Positions 26,258 through 37,620 of a stretch of DNA of 64,000 bases are shown one piece after another. Under the pieces are notes generated by a model. That model worked only from the letters and a program-made list of their open reading frames with translations, was not told the origin of the DNA and ran no database searches. A program made the position numbers and the translations under genes. The first letter of the stretch is position 1. The number at the start of each line of letters is the position of its first letter. Source of the stretch: Hyparrhenia diplandra (taxonomy: Eukaryota; Streptophyta; Magnoliopsida; Poales; Poaceae). The DNA is taken from positions 372,001 through 436,000 of the forward strand of contig JADLZK010008784.1 in assembly GCA_015847255.1 (NCBI GenBank), given 5' to 3'.

Positions 26258-26932
26258 TCAACTCAAGTTGGAGAAGTCAATAATGTTCAATTCTCCCTTT
26301 AGCATGCAAAATCTTTTCTCATCAAGTGGCTTGGTGAATATGTCGGCTAGTTGATCTTCGGTGCCAATGCCCATGATACAAATGTCACCCTTTTGTTGAT
26401 GATCTCTTATGAAGTGGTGCCTTATATCAATGTGCTTTGTTCTTGGATGTTGAACCGGATTTTGAGTCATCTTTCTATCACTTTTATTGTCACAATACAA
26501 TGGAACCTTGTCAAATTTGAATCCAAAATCCCTCAAGGTTGACCTCATCCAAAACAATTGAGTGCAACAACTTTCCGCACTAATGTATTCGGCTTCGGCG
26601 GTTGAAAGAGCAACACTATTTTGCTTCTTTGAAAACCATGATACTAGTGACCTTCTAAGGAATTGACATGTGCCACTTGTGCTCATTCTATTGATCTTGC
26701 ACCCTCCATAGTCGGAATCCGAATATCCAATCAACTCAAACTTGGATCCCTTTGGATACCATAGTCCAACATCTTGTGTGCCCTTCAAGTACCTCACAAT
26801 TCTCTTTGTTGCCTTGAGGTGACTCTCTCTAGGATCGGATTGATATCTAGCACACATGCCCACACTAAATGCAATGTCCGGTCTTGATGCGGTTGCATAG
26901 AGCAAACTACCAATCATGGACCGATATTTCTT
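26258..26932 (-). pseudogene. pol: copia RNase H domain
   Basis: Downstream of the in-frame stop the same frame continues with MIGSLLYATASRPDIAF, DSDYGG, SRRSLVSWFSKKQ-type sequence, STAEAEYI and the terminal LADIFTKPL motif. These are the standard copia RNase H landmarks, including the catalytic aspartate and glutamate segments. It would degrade the RNA strand during reverse transcription. The stop codon at 26258 is the natural end of pol. No further open frame (for instance an envelope-like one) is seen between here and the polypurine tract. Confidence 0.9.
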
Positions 26933-26935
26933 TTA

Positions 26936-27740
26936 TTCAACCATGTTGCCACTAGGGTCGGGGTCTAAGCTTCCATTGGTTGCCATTGGTGTGGACATTG
27001 ACTTGGCATCTTGAAGGTCAAATTTCTTGATCATATCCTTGATGTACTTGCCTTGACTAATGAATATGCTATTCTTCAATTGCTTGATTTGAAGTCCTAG
27101 GAAGAATGTGAGTTCTCCAAGCATTGACATTTCAAACTCATTGGTCATCATCTTTGCAAACTCTTCACAAAACTCTTGATTCGTTGACCCAAAGATAATG
27201 TCATCAACATAGATTTGCAACACAAACAAGTCTTTGCCAATATTCTTGGTGAAGAGAGTGGTGTCCACCTTTTCCATCTTGAACCCCTTAGAGAGGAGAA
27301 AATCTCTCAACCTCTCATACCATGCTCTAGGTGCTTGCTTCAAGCCATACAAAGCCTTCTTCAACTTGTAGACATGGTTGGGATACTTTTCATCTTCAAA
27401 GCCCGGTGGTTGTTCAACATAGACCAACTCATTTATGAAGCCATTCAAAAATGCACTCTTCACATCCATTTGATAGAGCTTGATGTCATGAGCACATGCA
27501 TAAGCAAGCAAGATTCTAATTGTTTCAAGTCTAGCAACCGGTGCATAGGTATCTCCAAAGTCAAGACCCTCTACTTGAGTGTACCCTTGAGCTACTAGCC
27601 TTGTCTTGTTTCTAATCACAATTCCATCTTGATCTTGCTTGTTTTTGAAGACCCACTTGGTTCCTATCAGATTGTAGTCCTTTGGCCTTTCCACCAATTC
27701 CCATACATCATTTCTCTTGAAGTTGTTCAACTCTTCATGC
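26936..27740 (-). pseudogene. pol: copia reverse transcriptase domain
   Basis: This is the C-terminal part of a 554-codon frame (28597-26933) that also holds the end of integrase. It has the copia RVT_2 landmarks in order: WELVERPKDYNLIGTKWVFK, RLVAQGYTQVEGLDFGDTYA, QMDVKSAFLNG, the LYGLKQAPRAWYERL block and the catalytic YVDD (27200-27211). It would copy element RNA into cDNA in the particle. The frame ends in a TAA (26933-26935) just before KKYRSMIG, in the same frame as the RNase H domain, so this single stop cuts a continuous RT-RNase H polyprotein. Between integrase and RT is an acidic, low-complexity linker of about 150 residues. Confidence 0.9.
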
Positions 27741-28299
27741 ATGGCATTGATCCAATCTTCCTTCTTTAGTGCCTTCTCAATATTCTCCGGCTCAACTTGA
27801 GACACAAAGGCATGGTGAGCATAAAACGATGCTAATCTTTCTCTAGTGATCACTCCACTATTGATGTCACCGACAATTTGATCAATTGGATGATCTCTTG
27901 TAATATTGGATGGTTGCATCACTTGCACTTGATGACTAGGATGAGTGGATGGACTAGCTTGTTGCTCTTGATCTTCATCTTGAGTACCACTAGTGCTTTC
28001 TTCATTGTCTCCAATCTCAACCGTAGTGGTAGGCAATGGAGTGTCATCATCCTCATCAACTTGCCTTGGCCGAATATCACCAACATCCATGTTTCTCATT
28101 GCGTTCTCTAAGTTGGAACCACTCACATCATCATGATTTTCAACTTCATTTTGAGAGCCTTGGGTTTCATCAAATTCCACATCATGAACTTCTTCAAGTT
28201 TGCCACTACCTAAGTTCCATACTCTATATGCTTTGCTTGTGGTTGAATATCCAACTAAGAACCCTTCATCACACTTCTTGTCAAATTTACCCAATCTTG

Positions 28300-29460
28300 T
28301 GCCTTTCTTGAGAATGTAACATTTGCATCCAAAGACTCTAAAGTATCCAATGTTGGGCTTTCTTCCATTTAGCAACTCATAAGGTGTCTTCCCAAGCATA
28401 CCATGGCAATAGAGTCGGTTGCTACAATAGCAAGCCGTGTTGATTGCTTCGGCCCAAAAGGAATGACTAACATTGTACTCACTAAGCATTGATCTTACCA
28501 TTTCAATCAAGGTTCTATTCTTCCTCTCAACTACACCATTGGATTGAGGAGTGTAGGTTGGTGAGAATTGATGTCCAATTCCAAGCTCATCACACAACTC
28601 TTCAATTCTTGTGTTCTTGAATTCACTTCCATTGTCACTCCTAATCTTCTTGATGGATGTCTCAAACTCATTTTAAACCCTCTTGACGAATGTCTTGAAA
28701 AGCTCAAATACATCATTCTTGTCATGTAAAAAGAACACCCATTTGTATCTAGTGTAGTCATCAACTATGACAAAACCATACTTGTTGCCACCAATACTAG
28801 TTATGTTGTTGGCCCAAACAAGTCCATGTGTAGCAACTCAAATGTCTTGCTTGTACTCATTGTGCTCTTGGTTGGATGTGCATTGCCATGTTGCTTGCCG
28901 GCTTGACATGCTCCACAAGGTTTGTCCTTCTCAAACTTCACATCATTCAAGCCTCTAACCAAGTCATGCTTCATCAACTTGTTCAATTGCTTCATTCCAA
29001 CATGACCAAGCCTTCTATGCCACAACAACCCTTTGCTAGCCTTTGAGAGTAAACATGTTGTCAACTTGGCTTCTTTTAACTTGAAATCAACAAGGTAGAG
29101 ATCACCATATCTAAATCCCTTGAAGATCATATTGGCACCATCACCACTAACCACTTCAACTTCTTAACTTGTGAATATGCATTTGTAGCCAAGATCACAA
29201 AGTTGAGAGACCGACAATAGGTTGTAATCAAGATGATCAACTAGCAACACCTTTGACAAACTCTTCTCTTGTGTAATTGCTATCTTGCCAAGACCCAACA
29301 CATTGCCTTTCTTGTCATTGCCAAATGTGATTGACTCATATTCATCAATGCCCTTGATGCTAATTGACTTGAACATATGAGAATCCCCGGTCATGTGTTG
29401 AGTGCACCCACTATCCATTATCCAATGCTCTCCTCTAGCATGATAATTGACCTACAAAAA
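28300..29460 (-). pseudogene. pol: copia protease, GAG-pre-integrase and integrase core (broken)
   Basis: The protease begins with WIMDSGCTQHMTG, carrying the aspartic protease D-S-G triad, and the frame runs from 29457 to a TAA at 29164-29166. The same frame continues with the GAG-pre-integrase zinc domain (HRRLGHVG ... CGACQAGK) to 28801. There one missing base (FGPTT to Y.SIGGNKYG) shifts the frame. The integrase core follows (RSDNGSEF, then the YTPQSNGVVERKNRT motif holding the catalytic Glu), interrupted by a TAA at 28673-28675 that looks like CAA to TAA. Integrase would insert the cDNA. The gag frame ends at 29465 and the pol frame is preceded directly by TAG, so gag and pol are not one continuous frame here. 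Confidence 0.85.
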
Positions 29461-29464
29461 GAGA

Positions 29465-31550
29465 TTAATTCTTCTTAGGTACCCAAACTTTCTTGGGTCC
29501 TTCAAGGTTAGTCATCAAGGCCTTTGGTACCCAAATGGCTTTCTTCTTTGAGCCCATCCATGGTGTACCAATGAACCTAGCACGAACACCATTGTCCTTC
29601 TTCACAAGCATATATGAATGATCAAGCTTAATGGAAGAGACATTGGCTTTCTTGTTCATGCACTTTGGCTCTAGATGACCAACTTGCTTGCAAGCTTTGC
29701 AATAGCTACCATTGTTCTTCATAAAATGAGTCTTGTGAGTCACATAGGCGGCCTTGCCTTTCTTGGGGATATAGCCTAAGCCCTCCTTGTATAAGGATGC
29801 CCATTGGCTACCCAAGCACATAAGCAAGCGGTCCTCACCACCATAAGCCTTAGCCAAGGTGTGATTGAGCTCCTTTACTTTCCTCTTTAAACATGCATTC
29901 TCATGAATAAGCATAGGGTTGTCATTATCTTCACTAGAGATGGATATGCTAGTGATAGAGCTAGTGGAGGCTACACATGTAGGGGTTGATTCATCAACTA
30001 GGATATCACACATGATGCTTGCATTGCATGTATCAACCTTGTCCTCAACTAAGCACAACTTGTGCTCTTCAAGTAGAGAGGAATGAGCTTTCTCTAACTT
30101 AGAATGAGATTTCTCAAGCTTCTTATGGTCTACCTTTAGACTCTCATAAGATGTCCGAAGCTCATCAAGTTCTTGCTTAAGGCTCTTTGTTTCCTTACGC
30201 AAGCCCTTGCATTCCTTCCTACTATCCTTGAACATGACAATGCAATCATCAAGCATGCTTTGCAACTCCTCCCTAGTGTGAGTTGGCTCCTCATCATCAC
30301 TATCACTATCACTATCATCATCATCATCACTAGTGATAGATTGTATCTTAGTGGCCTTAGCCATGAAGCATGAAGAAGGAGTGTCGAAGAGGGAGATCTT
30401 GTCATGCATGGCAAGGTGAGCTTGTCCCTTCTTCTTGTTCTTCTTCTCCTCTTCTTCATCACTTGAAGAGGATGAGCCATCACTATCCCAAGTAGCCACA
30501 TGTGACTTATTCTTCTTCTTGGGCTTCTTCTCCTTCTCATTCTTGGTATCATTCTTCTTTCTTGCTTTCTTGATGCCCTTCTCATCATCACTCTCATATG
30601 GGCATTCGGCAATAAGATGACAATCATCATGGCATCGAAAGCATGTCATATTGCCTTCATTCTTGCCATCCTTGGTCTTCTTCTTGGATGATTGCTTCTT
30701 CTAGTTCTTGTTGATGTATGTCTTCTTCACATATTTGCCCAATCTTCTCACAAAAAGGGCCAATTGTTCGTCAACTTCACTTTCCACTAGTAGAAGTGCC
30801 ACTCTCATCATCACTTGATTCTTCTTTCTTCTTCTTGCCCTTTGATGATGAGCTTGCCTTGAGTGCCAAGCCCTTCTTGTCCTCTTTCTTCTCTTCTTCC
30901 TTGACCTTCTTGTTTGCCTTGTTGATGAGCTCTTGCTTCTTCTTGTCATCTCTATAAGAGTCATCGGTCATGACCTCATCAAGCAATTGGTTTGGGGTCA
31001 AGTCCTTCAAGTTTGTCCTCACAAGCACCGTGATGAACATCCCAAACCTCTCCGGCAAACACCTCAAGAACTTCATGTTGAAGGTCTTGTCCTTAATCTC
31101 TTCTCCTAGAGCATTGAGATCATTCACCAATACTTGCATGCGGTGGAACATCTCCGGCACGCTCTCATCTTCTTCCATCTTGAAGCTATTGAATTGCTCA
31201 AGCTTGATATAGGCCTTTGCTTGCTTGACGCCTTCGGTGCCCTCACAGCACTCTTCTAGCTTCTTCCAAATCTCATGAGCAACGGTGAGTGACTTGACTT
31301 GCTCAAACACTCTATCATTGAATGCCTCATGAAAAGCACTCACGGCCACATCATTGGCATATAGCTTCTTTTCTTCCAATGCGGTTGGTTGCGCTTGATT
31401 AGCAACTTCAAACTTCTTCTCGGTCATGACCCACACTTCTCTATTGATTGACTTGAGGTGTGCGGTCATCTTCACCTTCCAATAAGCGAAATTGGTGCCA
31501 TCGAAAGGTGGCGCCTTCTTGGTGTTGTTGACATGGAAATTCAACGTCAT
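29465..31550 (-). pseudogene. gag: copia Gag (frameshifted)
   Basis: The start at 31550 gives a UBN2-type Gag domain (residues about 10-200, beginning with PPFDGTNFAYWKVKM), followed by a lysine/acidic linker. The first frame stops at 30777. A one-base shift near 30784 restores the downstream frame, which then meets a TAG at 30701 and continues from 30649. The C-terminal half has two CCHC zinc knuckles (CFRCHDDCHLIAEC and CKACKQVGHLEPKC, both CX2CX4HX4C) separated by a serine/aspartate-rich stretch and a predicted coiled coil (LKQELDELRTSYESLK). Gag would form the virus-like particle and package element RNA; the zinc knuckles bind RNA. The protein is long for a copia Gag but usual for SIRE-lineage Gags. 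The frameshift and TAG make it non-functional as read. Confidence 0.85.
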
Positions 31551-31593
31551 TTTATCACTATAGGATGTTAAGCCTTCTAAATACGGTGCCTCG

Positions 31594-31605
31594 GCTCTGA
31601 TACCA
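31594..31605 (-). other. Primer-binding site for initiator tRNA-Met
   Basis: On the minus strand the sequence is TGGTATCAGAGC, the standard 12-nt plant retrotransposon site complementary to the 3' end of tRNA-iMet. It lies two bases downstream of the 5' LTR, which fixes the LTR boundary. Confidence 0.95.
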
Positions 31606-31607
31606 CT

Positions 31608-33333
31608 TGAAAGGTCCTAATGACTAGAGGGGGTGAATAGCCTATTAAAAATTCTTCAAACAACACTAAGCACCCGGATTAGTAAATAATATGGCGAAGC
31701 TAAATAAGCGGTGCAACAAGCTGTCTAAGCAAGCCACAAGTCAATTGTAATATCTCTAATCACAAACAAGGTCTAGGTCGCTAGATTACTCTTAGGTGAA
31801 CAAGCAAGACTAACTAGTTTACCACTAGGAGCTAAACTACACTAAACAAGCTAACAACCTAAGCAAGACTACACAAGATATATCAAGGTAAATACACGAG
31901 GAGTAGTAATCGATATACCGACGTCGATGTGTAGAGGTGGAAGCCAATAACCGTGATCAACTAGAAATCTCCAACGAGCACAACAAGGTTGACACGATGA
32001 TTTTTTACCGAAGTTCACGTGCTTGCCCAAGACGCGCTAGTCCCCGTTGTGGCGACACACTCACTTGACGGTTGCTAAGCTTAATGGCCGGTGCCAAATC
32101 CCCGGTGGGAGCTCAAGCGAACCAAACACAAGAGAGGGTCCAACAAGCCACGAGCAATCCACTAGTGATGCCTTTCGCGTACCTCCCGCAGGGTAAGGCA
32201 CAACCCCTCACAAGTCCACCGGTGTGGCCTCGAACAAGCTCCAATCGAGTTCAACACCGCCTCTTGCTCCAAGCCGCTAGGGAACCGGGCAAATTCCCAA
32301 GAGAAACGAAATCCAGCGGCTTCTCCAAGGATGAAGTGCCTCTAGAATGCAACCGACGATGCAATGCACTTCTATCACTCTCAATCTCACCAAGAATACG
32401 AATTATGGATGGGGAGATGAGTGGAGAGGAGTCTCACAAGCTCACTAGCAAGTTAGAATGTTCAAATGTGCAAGAGAGAGGGCATGAAACCGGGCAAACC
32501 CATATATATAGCCCCACTCACGAGATAGAGCCGTTGGCCTTCAAAAAGTGCTCTCTGCGCAGAGGCCGGGGCCGACCGACCGGACTCACCGGCGAAGTCC
32601 GGTTGCGGGTCCGATCCACCGCTTCCGGCCGCACCGGCAAGGATCGGGCCCACGGCCCGGGCTGGTCGCTTCCTCCATGCGTCCGGTCGACGCTTCGGCC
32701 GAGCACCGGAAGCTTCGATCCCGAGGTTCGGTCAGGCGTCCGGCCAATTTCGCGTCTGAGAGCTCTCGCACGCACGCACCGACCGACCCACCGTCGGTCG
32801 CGTCCGGCCACGCCATCGGCGTCCGGCCGCACAGGGACAGCAAATTCTTCATCCTTTTCTTTGCTCTTTGCTTCAACTTTGCTTTGCCTCTTGCCATAGG
32901 TTGCCAACACGTCCAATATGATCACGTTATTAAGCATGTTAGCTCGTCGAAAAGTTAGGCAAGATCGAAGTTAGTGCTCTCATTGTCCTAAATGCAATAT
33001 GCAAGTCAATTGGACCTAGAAGCAATTCACCAAAGGATTGTCGCGGCATTCCCTCTTGATAGTCGGCTATCTATCCTATAATGTGATCACACGCTCTATC
33101 GTGTCTTGATCACCAAAAGGAAAACCCTATCAAGATACCTTTGCCTTGATCTCCCGGGTTCCTCTCAAGCCGATCACCGAGCTTGACGATCCATCAAGTT
33201 CACCAACATTGTCCATGTTCATGATCATTATGCTCCACATCATCCATCTAATCCTATCTCAAGTCATCACTTAGAGCAAAGGATTAGTCCCACAAGTGTG
33301 TCATCAATTTCCAAAACCAAACATGAGATTTCA
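31608..33333 (-). repeat. copia 5' LTR
   Basis: This 1726-bp LTR is complete and aligns with the split 3' LTR (141-1137 plus 23168-23943). A TATA box lies on the minus strand at about 32502-32510 (TATATATA between GGGGC and GGG), where transcription of the element should start. The LTR ends TTTCA at its 3' side, directly followed by CT and the primer-binding site. The same GC-rich block rich in GTCCGG/CCGGTC motifs occurs in both LTRs (about 32560-32830 here). Confidence 0.9.
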
Positions 33334-34049
33334 CAGGCAAGGAAGGAGCGAGGGGCACGATGCGCTGGGATGTCCGCCTCACCACCCAAGACCGGAGGCT
33401 TGAAGGGGCCGGCCGACATAGGATGCCCGCCCCGGCCACCGGCGGCCGAGGCTTGAAAAATTTCGAAACCCTAGAGGGGGCCACGAACGCCACCGGTGCC
33501 CGCATCCCCCAGGGGCCTCGGATCCGGCGATGAAAGAGGAGATCCGTCGGGGTGGCGGATCCGGCCGTCCGCCATTTGTTGGCGCCCGGAGTTGAAGGTA
33601 GGGGGAGCTAGGAGGGAGAAAGAGAGTGGGGGCGCAAGGGAGAGCCTTTTGAGTTCCCCCGCTAGCCGGCGGCGGTGGCGTGGAGGTCGAGGTGGCGGCG
33701 GCGGTCGGGATGAGAGAGGAAGGGGGGAGGGCCGGTGGGTGGGGGAGGGGAGGAGAGGGGCAAGGGTCGGCCCCCGAGCGAGACGAGCGTGGGAGGCGTC
33801 ATGAGAAAGTGGCTCTATAATGAAGTTAGAACATATTTACAAACCCAAATACTTAAGTTTACAAGTCCAAAACTAACTTAGTTCACAACATCTCCAAGTT
33901 CACACATCACATCTTACAACGTCGAGTTCTAGCGGAAGCCTTTCAACATAGTTTTGTGCTCTCTTGCCCTATGGGGAGCTTCGCTTTCAAAGACCGAGAG
34001 CCTTGCTCATTAATATAGGCCTCAAAATTATATTTTAATTTGATACATA
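33334..34049. other. Target DNA right of the copia element: GC-rich block then AT-rich block
   Basis: 33334-33805 is GC-rich and switches abruptly to AT-rich DNA. On the minus strand, a TATA-like sequence (ATTATAGAGCC) lies near 33818-33826 and an ATG lies at 33502-33504. The frame from that ATG (MRAPVAFVAPSRVSKFF...) is open up to the copia insertion and remains open across the rejoined junction into 140-1. This could be a broken 5' exon of a minus-strand gene, but GC content alone may explain it and I do not recognise the protein. 33830-34049 shows nothing specific. Confidence 0.3.
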
Positions 34050-34274
34050 CTAGCTCCATTTCAAATTATAAGTTATTTCAATGACTTTAGAGAGTCCAAG
34101 TATCACAAGTTCTGTCAAAATTATTAAAAAAATACAAAGATTGTGGCATTATTAAAATATAATTATAAATAATCTAATGATGTACTTATTTGGCATCCTA
34201 AATGTAAATTTTATCAATTTTAAAATGTTTGACTCCATGTTTTTTGAACAACTTATAATGTGGGACTGAGAGAG
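34050..34274. mobile_element. Stowaway-like MITE
   Basis: The left end ctagctccatttcaaattataagttatttca pairs with the right end tgaacaacttataatgtgggactgagag. These are the typical diverged Stowaway termini (CTCCCTCCGTTTC...TTATAAGT). TA dinucleotides flank both sides (34048-34049 and 34275-34276). The element is AT-rich and non-coding, about 225 bp, and would be mobilised by a mariner-type transposase elsewhere. Confidence 0.75.
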
Positions 34275-34352
34275 TATTTAATAGGCATTGCCATGTTAAT
34301 GCCAATATCAAATTTTATTATTTATGTCACTTATCTAAAATAAATTGAGCCC

Positions 34353-34368
34353 TTTTACAATGGTTGGA
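34353..34368. repeat. Left terminal inverted repeat of the candidate MULE
   Basis: TTTTACAATGGTTGGA matches the reverse complement of 46836-46851 exactly. Confidence 0.55.
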
Positions 34369-34559
34369 AATGCCTTTCCAATACCTTCCAATGCCTCCCA
34401 ATACCTTTGCAAAAATTCTTATTTTCGTTGTATTATTTTGTCTAAGGGCATGACGGTCTTTCCGCAAAACCCTCAGCAGCCCCCGCCGGCCCACCCCTCG
34501 CGGCCCAGCGACGCGCCTCCTGATCTGTTCTGCGAAGTGGAAGACGCCTAGGTCGCGAC

Positions 34560-34961
34560 TCCTTCACCTCGCTCGCCGTAGCCGTCGCCGTCGCCGCCCT
34601 CATCCTCGCGCGGCGCCATCGTCGCCGGCCAACTCTTGCCCGCAGGATCGCCGACCCACGTGGCCCCACCCCACACCTCTCTCTCTCCCTCACGGCTTCA
34701 CCTAGCCGTCGCCGACGACGACGTCCTGGTTCGTCGCCGCCGACGCTGCCCCAGTCCGCCGCCGCCCTGGTGCGCCGCAGCGAGGGTCCGCGGGGAGGTT
34801 TCCCTCGAGCGCTCGTCGCTGTGCCCGTACTGCAGGCGGCTTCGCGAACGTGCTCATCGACGCCGTTCACGGTTCACCTCCGCTGCTGGGCGTTCCTCAC
34901 TGCAACCTCATCGACGCCGTGCACGCGGACCCCTCTGTGCAGATCGAGCCGTCTGGCGAAG
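34560..34961 (+). other. GC-rich 5' untranslated exon of the FAR1-type gene
   Basis: A CG-rich stretch without a consistent coding signal ends in a good splice donor (GGCGAAG|GTCAGTGAC at about 34961/34962). The next acceptor (GTTGATGCAG) is at 35463, seven bases before the transposase ATG. Long frames on both strands here are composition artefacts. Confidence 0.45.
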
Positions 34962-35469
34962 GTCAGTGACTCCTCTGTGATCATGTCTGATAGTTTAATT
35001 TGACCTCTGTGTAGCTATCATTTGGTCTATGTTTTCACAAGAATGTAGCTATGATTTGCTTACAAGCATGGCTGACAAAAGCAATCCAAGTAGCAATTGA
35101 TGTGTCGCATAATATGCTGCTACACGATTCTAGGAGTATGTAATGCGTGATGTTATAGTTACTCGCCACAGTAGCTTTATGTGTTAAATTGATTTTTATC
35201 TCATGATATAGAAATTAACCTTCAATTCTATGCATCCCTGTAATTGTCATATCTGCAAGCAACAAAAATTAATAAGCATTTATATAGTGTCATCGAATTC
35301 CAGTTGTGAAATTGGGATCCTCAAAGCGATGAGAGTTGGATAGCAGTGGTTTAATCTTTGATTCATTATGTTCTGGGAATCCTATTATTAATAATCTTAA
35401 CCGGCCCCAAGTTCAGCAGCTGACACCACCATCAATGAGTAATCCATCTTTTTGTTGATGCAGGAGAGA

Positions 35470-37620
35470 ATGTCGGGTGTCGAGTATAATGAAATTGCTA
35501 GGAAGGTGTTTGGCGATGAAGATCAAGCATTCGAAGTTTTATAACAGCTACGCTAAGGCGAAAGGGTTTAGTGTCAGGAAAAGCTACTGTGAGTGGGACA
35601 GCGGCCACAATGAGAGGACTCTGGAGGCGTTTTGTTTGCAGCTGTGAAGGTTTCCGTGAAGCAAAGGAGCTTTCGGGGAGAATAAGCAGCGGAAGCCACG
35701 GAATATTACTCGTTGTGGATGCGTGCTAAACTTGTGGTTGCACGGGATCAGAACACGGGGCGGTGGCATGTGAAGGATCTCATATGTGAACACAACCATC
35801 CGATGGTGGAGCAAGATCTTGCTTGTTTTCTGCGTTCTCATAGAAGGATCAGAGATGAGCAGAAGGCTGATATTGTGGCGATGCAGATTGCTGGGATCCG
35901 CAAACACCGGATAATGGACGTTATGGAATTCCAGTATGGTGGGTTTGAGAATGGTGGGTTTACAAAGAGGGACTTGTATAATTTCTGCCATCGAGAATAA
36001 GGTGGAGACGATTCTTTGCTGGTGATGCTCAAACAAAGTGATCGACTACATGACGAGTGCGGCCGTAGGGATCGATTTCTTCTTTGAGTACGGGACTGAT
36101 GAGAAAGGGCACCTCAAGGGCCTGCTTTGTGGTGTGATAGTCAAAGTCGGCTTGATTATCAAGCATTTGGTGATGTCGTGGTATTTGATAGCACGTACAA
36201 AAAGAACGGTACAACGTGCCCCTTGTTCCATTTTGTCGGGGTGAATCAACATGGCAAAGACAGTTCTTTTTGCATGTGGAGTTACTTCAAAGGAGTCAAT
36301 TGAGTCGTATGTGTGGATGCTAAACGCATTCTCGATGCCATGGCTCGAAGCATCCGGTTTCTCGTGATCACCGATGGAGACCTTGCTATGCAGAGAGCGT
36401 CGCGATGGTGTGGCGAATTCATCGCATAGGCTATGCATATGGCATATTGAGCGATTGCATTGTGCGAAACGTTGATGGCGACGAAATGAGGAATGCTTTG
36501 AGGAACTTCATGTATGACTGTTGCCCTATAGAAGAGATTGAGAGGAAATGGCTTGAATTCTTGAGTGATAAAAAAATTATAGATACAAATTCGTGGGTCT
36601 ACCAGATGTATGACAGGAGGCAAGCCTGGTGTGCTGCGTATCATGTCGGTAAGTGCTATATGGGACTGAGGAGCAACCAGCGGAGTGAGAGCCTAAACTC
36701 TAGGCTTAAGGTAAATCTGGATCGAAAAATGACTCTATATGAGGTGGTACAGCACTTGAACCACTGCATTTCGCAGCTGCGCGTTAATGAAGCGATTCTA
36801 GACTTTGTAGCCTCGAGTTCCTTTCCATGCTTAGAAACAGGTGCTTCAATTCTTGAAAAGGAGGCTGCGAAATTGTTCACACCAAGTGTTTTCGCCAAGG
36901 TGTAGTTCAGCATAAGAGCAGCCAAGAAGTGTTTTGCGATAGAGATTGAAGATGGCTACGAGACAATTACGTATACTGTTGGCAGGGAGGATAAAGGAGA
37001 CATGGAATACGAGGTGGAATGTGAGATGTGTGTTCCTGAAGGCAATGTGAAGGGGATATCTTGTTCTTGTCTCAAGTTGCAGTCCATTGGAACTCCGTGC
37101 TCACACATCTTCTTTGTATTGGGCAATCTTAAAGAAAGACGGCTTCCAGACTGCTGTGTTTTGAAAAGGTGGTCACGAGGATCTAAGAGTGCATTTCCAC
37201 CCATAAGGAAGAGCAGCATGTATGACTACACCGATAGCCTTTTGAAGTACCGAGAGCTACGCAATCTCAGCCATAGTGCGTCCTTCGTAGCATCTCGGTC
37301 ACTAGAAGCCTATGAGCGGCTGAAACAAGTTCTGGATGAGATTGCTGCTATGATCCTGCCAAATGGAGGAGTGAATGAAGGCAAGAGGTATGGTCCGTTG
37401 CTGCAGCAAGCTCTCGATGATGATGATTGTACAGAGTCCAGAGATGTCTTGGATCCCATGTATGTTCAAGGCAAAGGGGCCCCAAAGAAAAAGATGAAGT
37501 CAAATAAAAACAAGTCTAAGGTCAAATGTTCCCTATGTAAGGGGTGAGGACCACAATCGGCGGACATGCCCCATGAGGGAAGAGGTATTAAAAAGTAACG
37601 TTCATCTTAGCTAAAAACTG
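35470..37620 (+). pseudogene. FAR1/FRS-like MULE transposase (frameshifted)
   Basis: The ATG at 35470 follows a splice acceptor. Domains in order, read across several frames: FAR1 DNA-binding domain (FYNSYAKAKGFSVRKSY, RRFVCSCEGFRE-like, then RWHVKDLICEHNHPM), a MULE DDE transposase region (DYQAFGDVVVFDSTYKKN, FHFVGVNQHG, ITDGDLAMQRA), a helical region (AWCAAYHVGKCYMGLRSNQR), a SWIM zinc finger (CSCLKLQSIGTPCSH), and a C-terminal zinc knuckle (CSLC ... HNRRTC). It would cut and join the transposon ends in the nucleus. At least eight one-base shifts or stops break it (for example at about 35540, 35640, 35998, 36300, 36430, 36905 and 37545). The frame is otherwise well preserved, so it is either a recent pseudogene or affected by assembly indels. 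Confidence 0.85.

Larger units (their letters stand above)
141..33333 (-). mobile_element. SIRE/Maximus-like Ty1/copia retrotransposon with nested insertions
   Basis: The element reads on the minus strand. Its LTRs begin TGAAATCTC and end GACCTTTCA, so the outermost bases are inverted TGAAA/TTTCA. From high to low coordinates the order is 5' LTR (31608-33333), tRNA-iMet primer site, gag, protease, integrase, reverse transcriptase, RNase H, a roughly 1-kb untranslated region, polypurine tract, 3' LTR (23943-23168 continuing at 1137-141). The order integrase before reverse transcriptase is diagnostic of Ty1/copia. The large zinc-knuckle, coiled-coil Gag and the long 3' region suggest the SIRE/Maximus lineage. 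Stops and frameshifts in gag and pol show it is dead. Nested inside are an Athila-like gypsy element in the 3' LTR and a solo LTR in the 3' untranslated region. Imperfect 5-bp TSD: cgggc/caggc. Confidence 0.9.

Noticed and set aside
30136..30630. 164-codon minus-strand frame overlapping copia gag
   Set aside because: It is an alternate frame of the acidic/lysine-rich Gag region. The zinc knuckle and coiled coil are in the other frame.
34442..34870. 142-codon minus-strand frame opposite the FAR1 leader exon
   Set aside because: It is arginine/alanine-rich, with competing frames on both strands. It is explained by GC content in a 5' leader.
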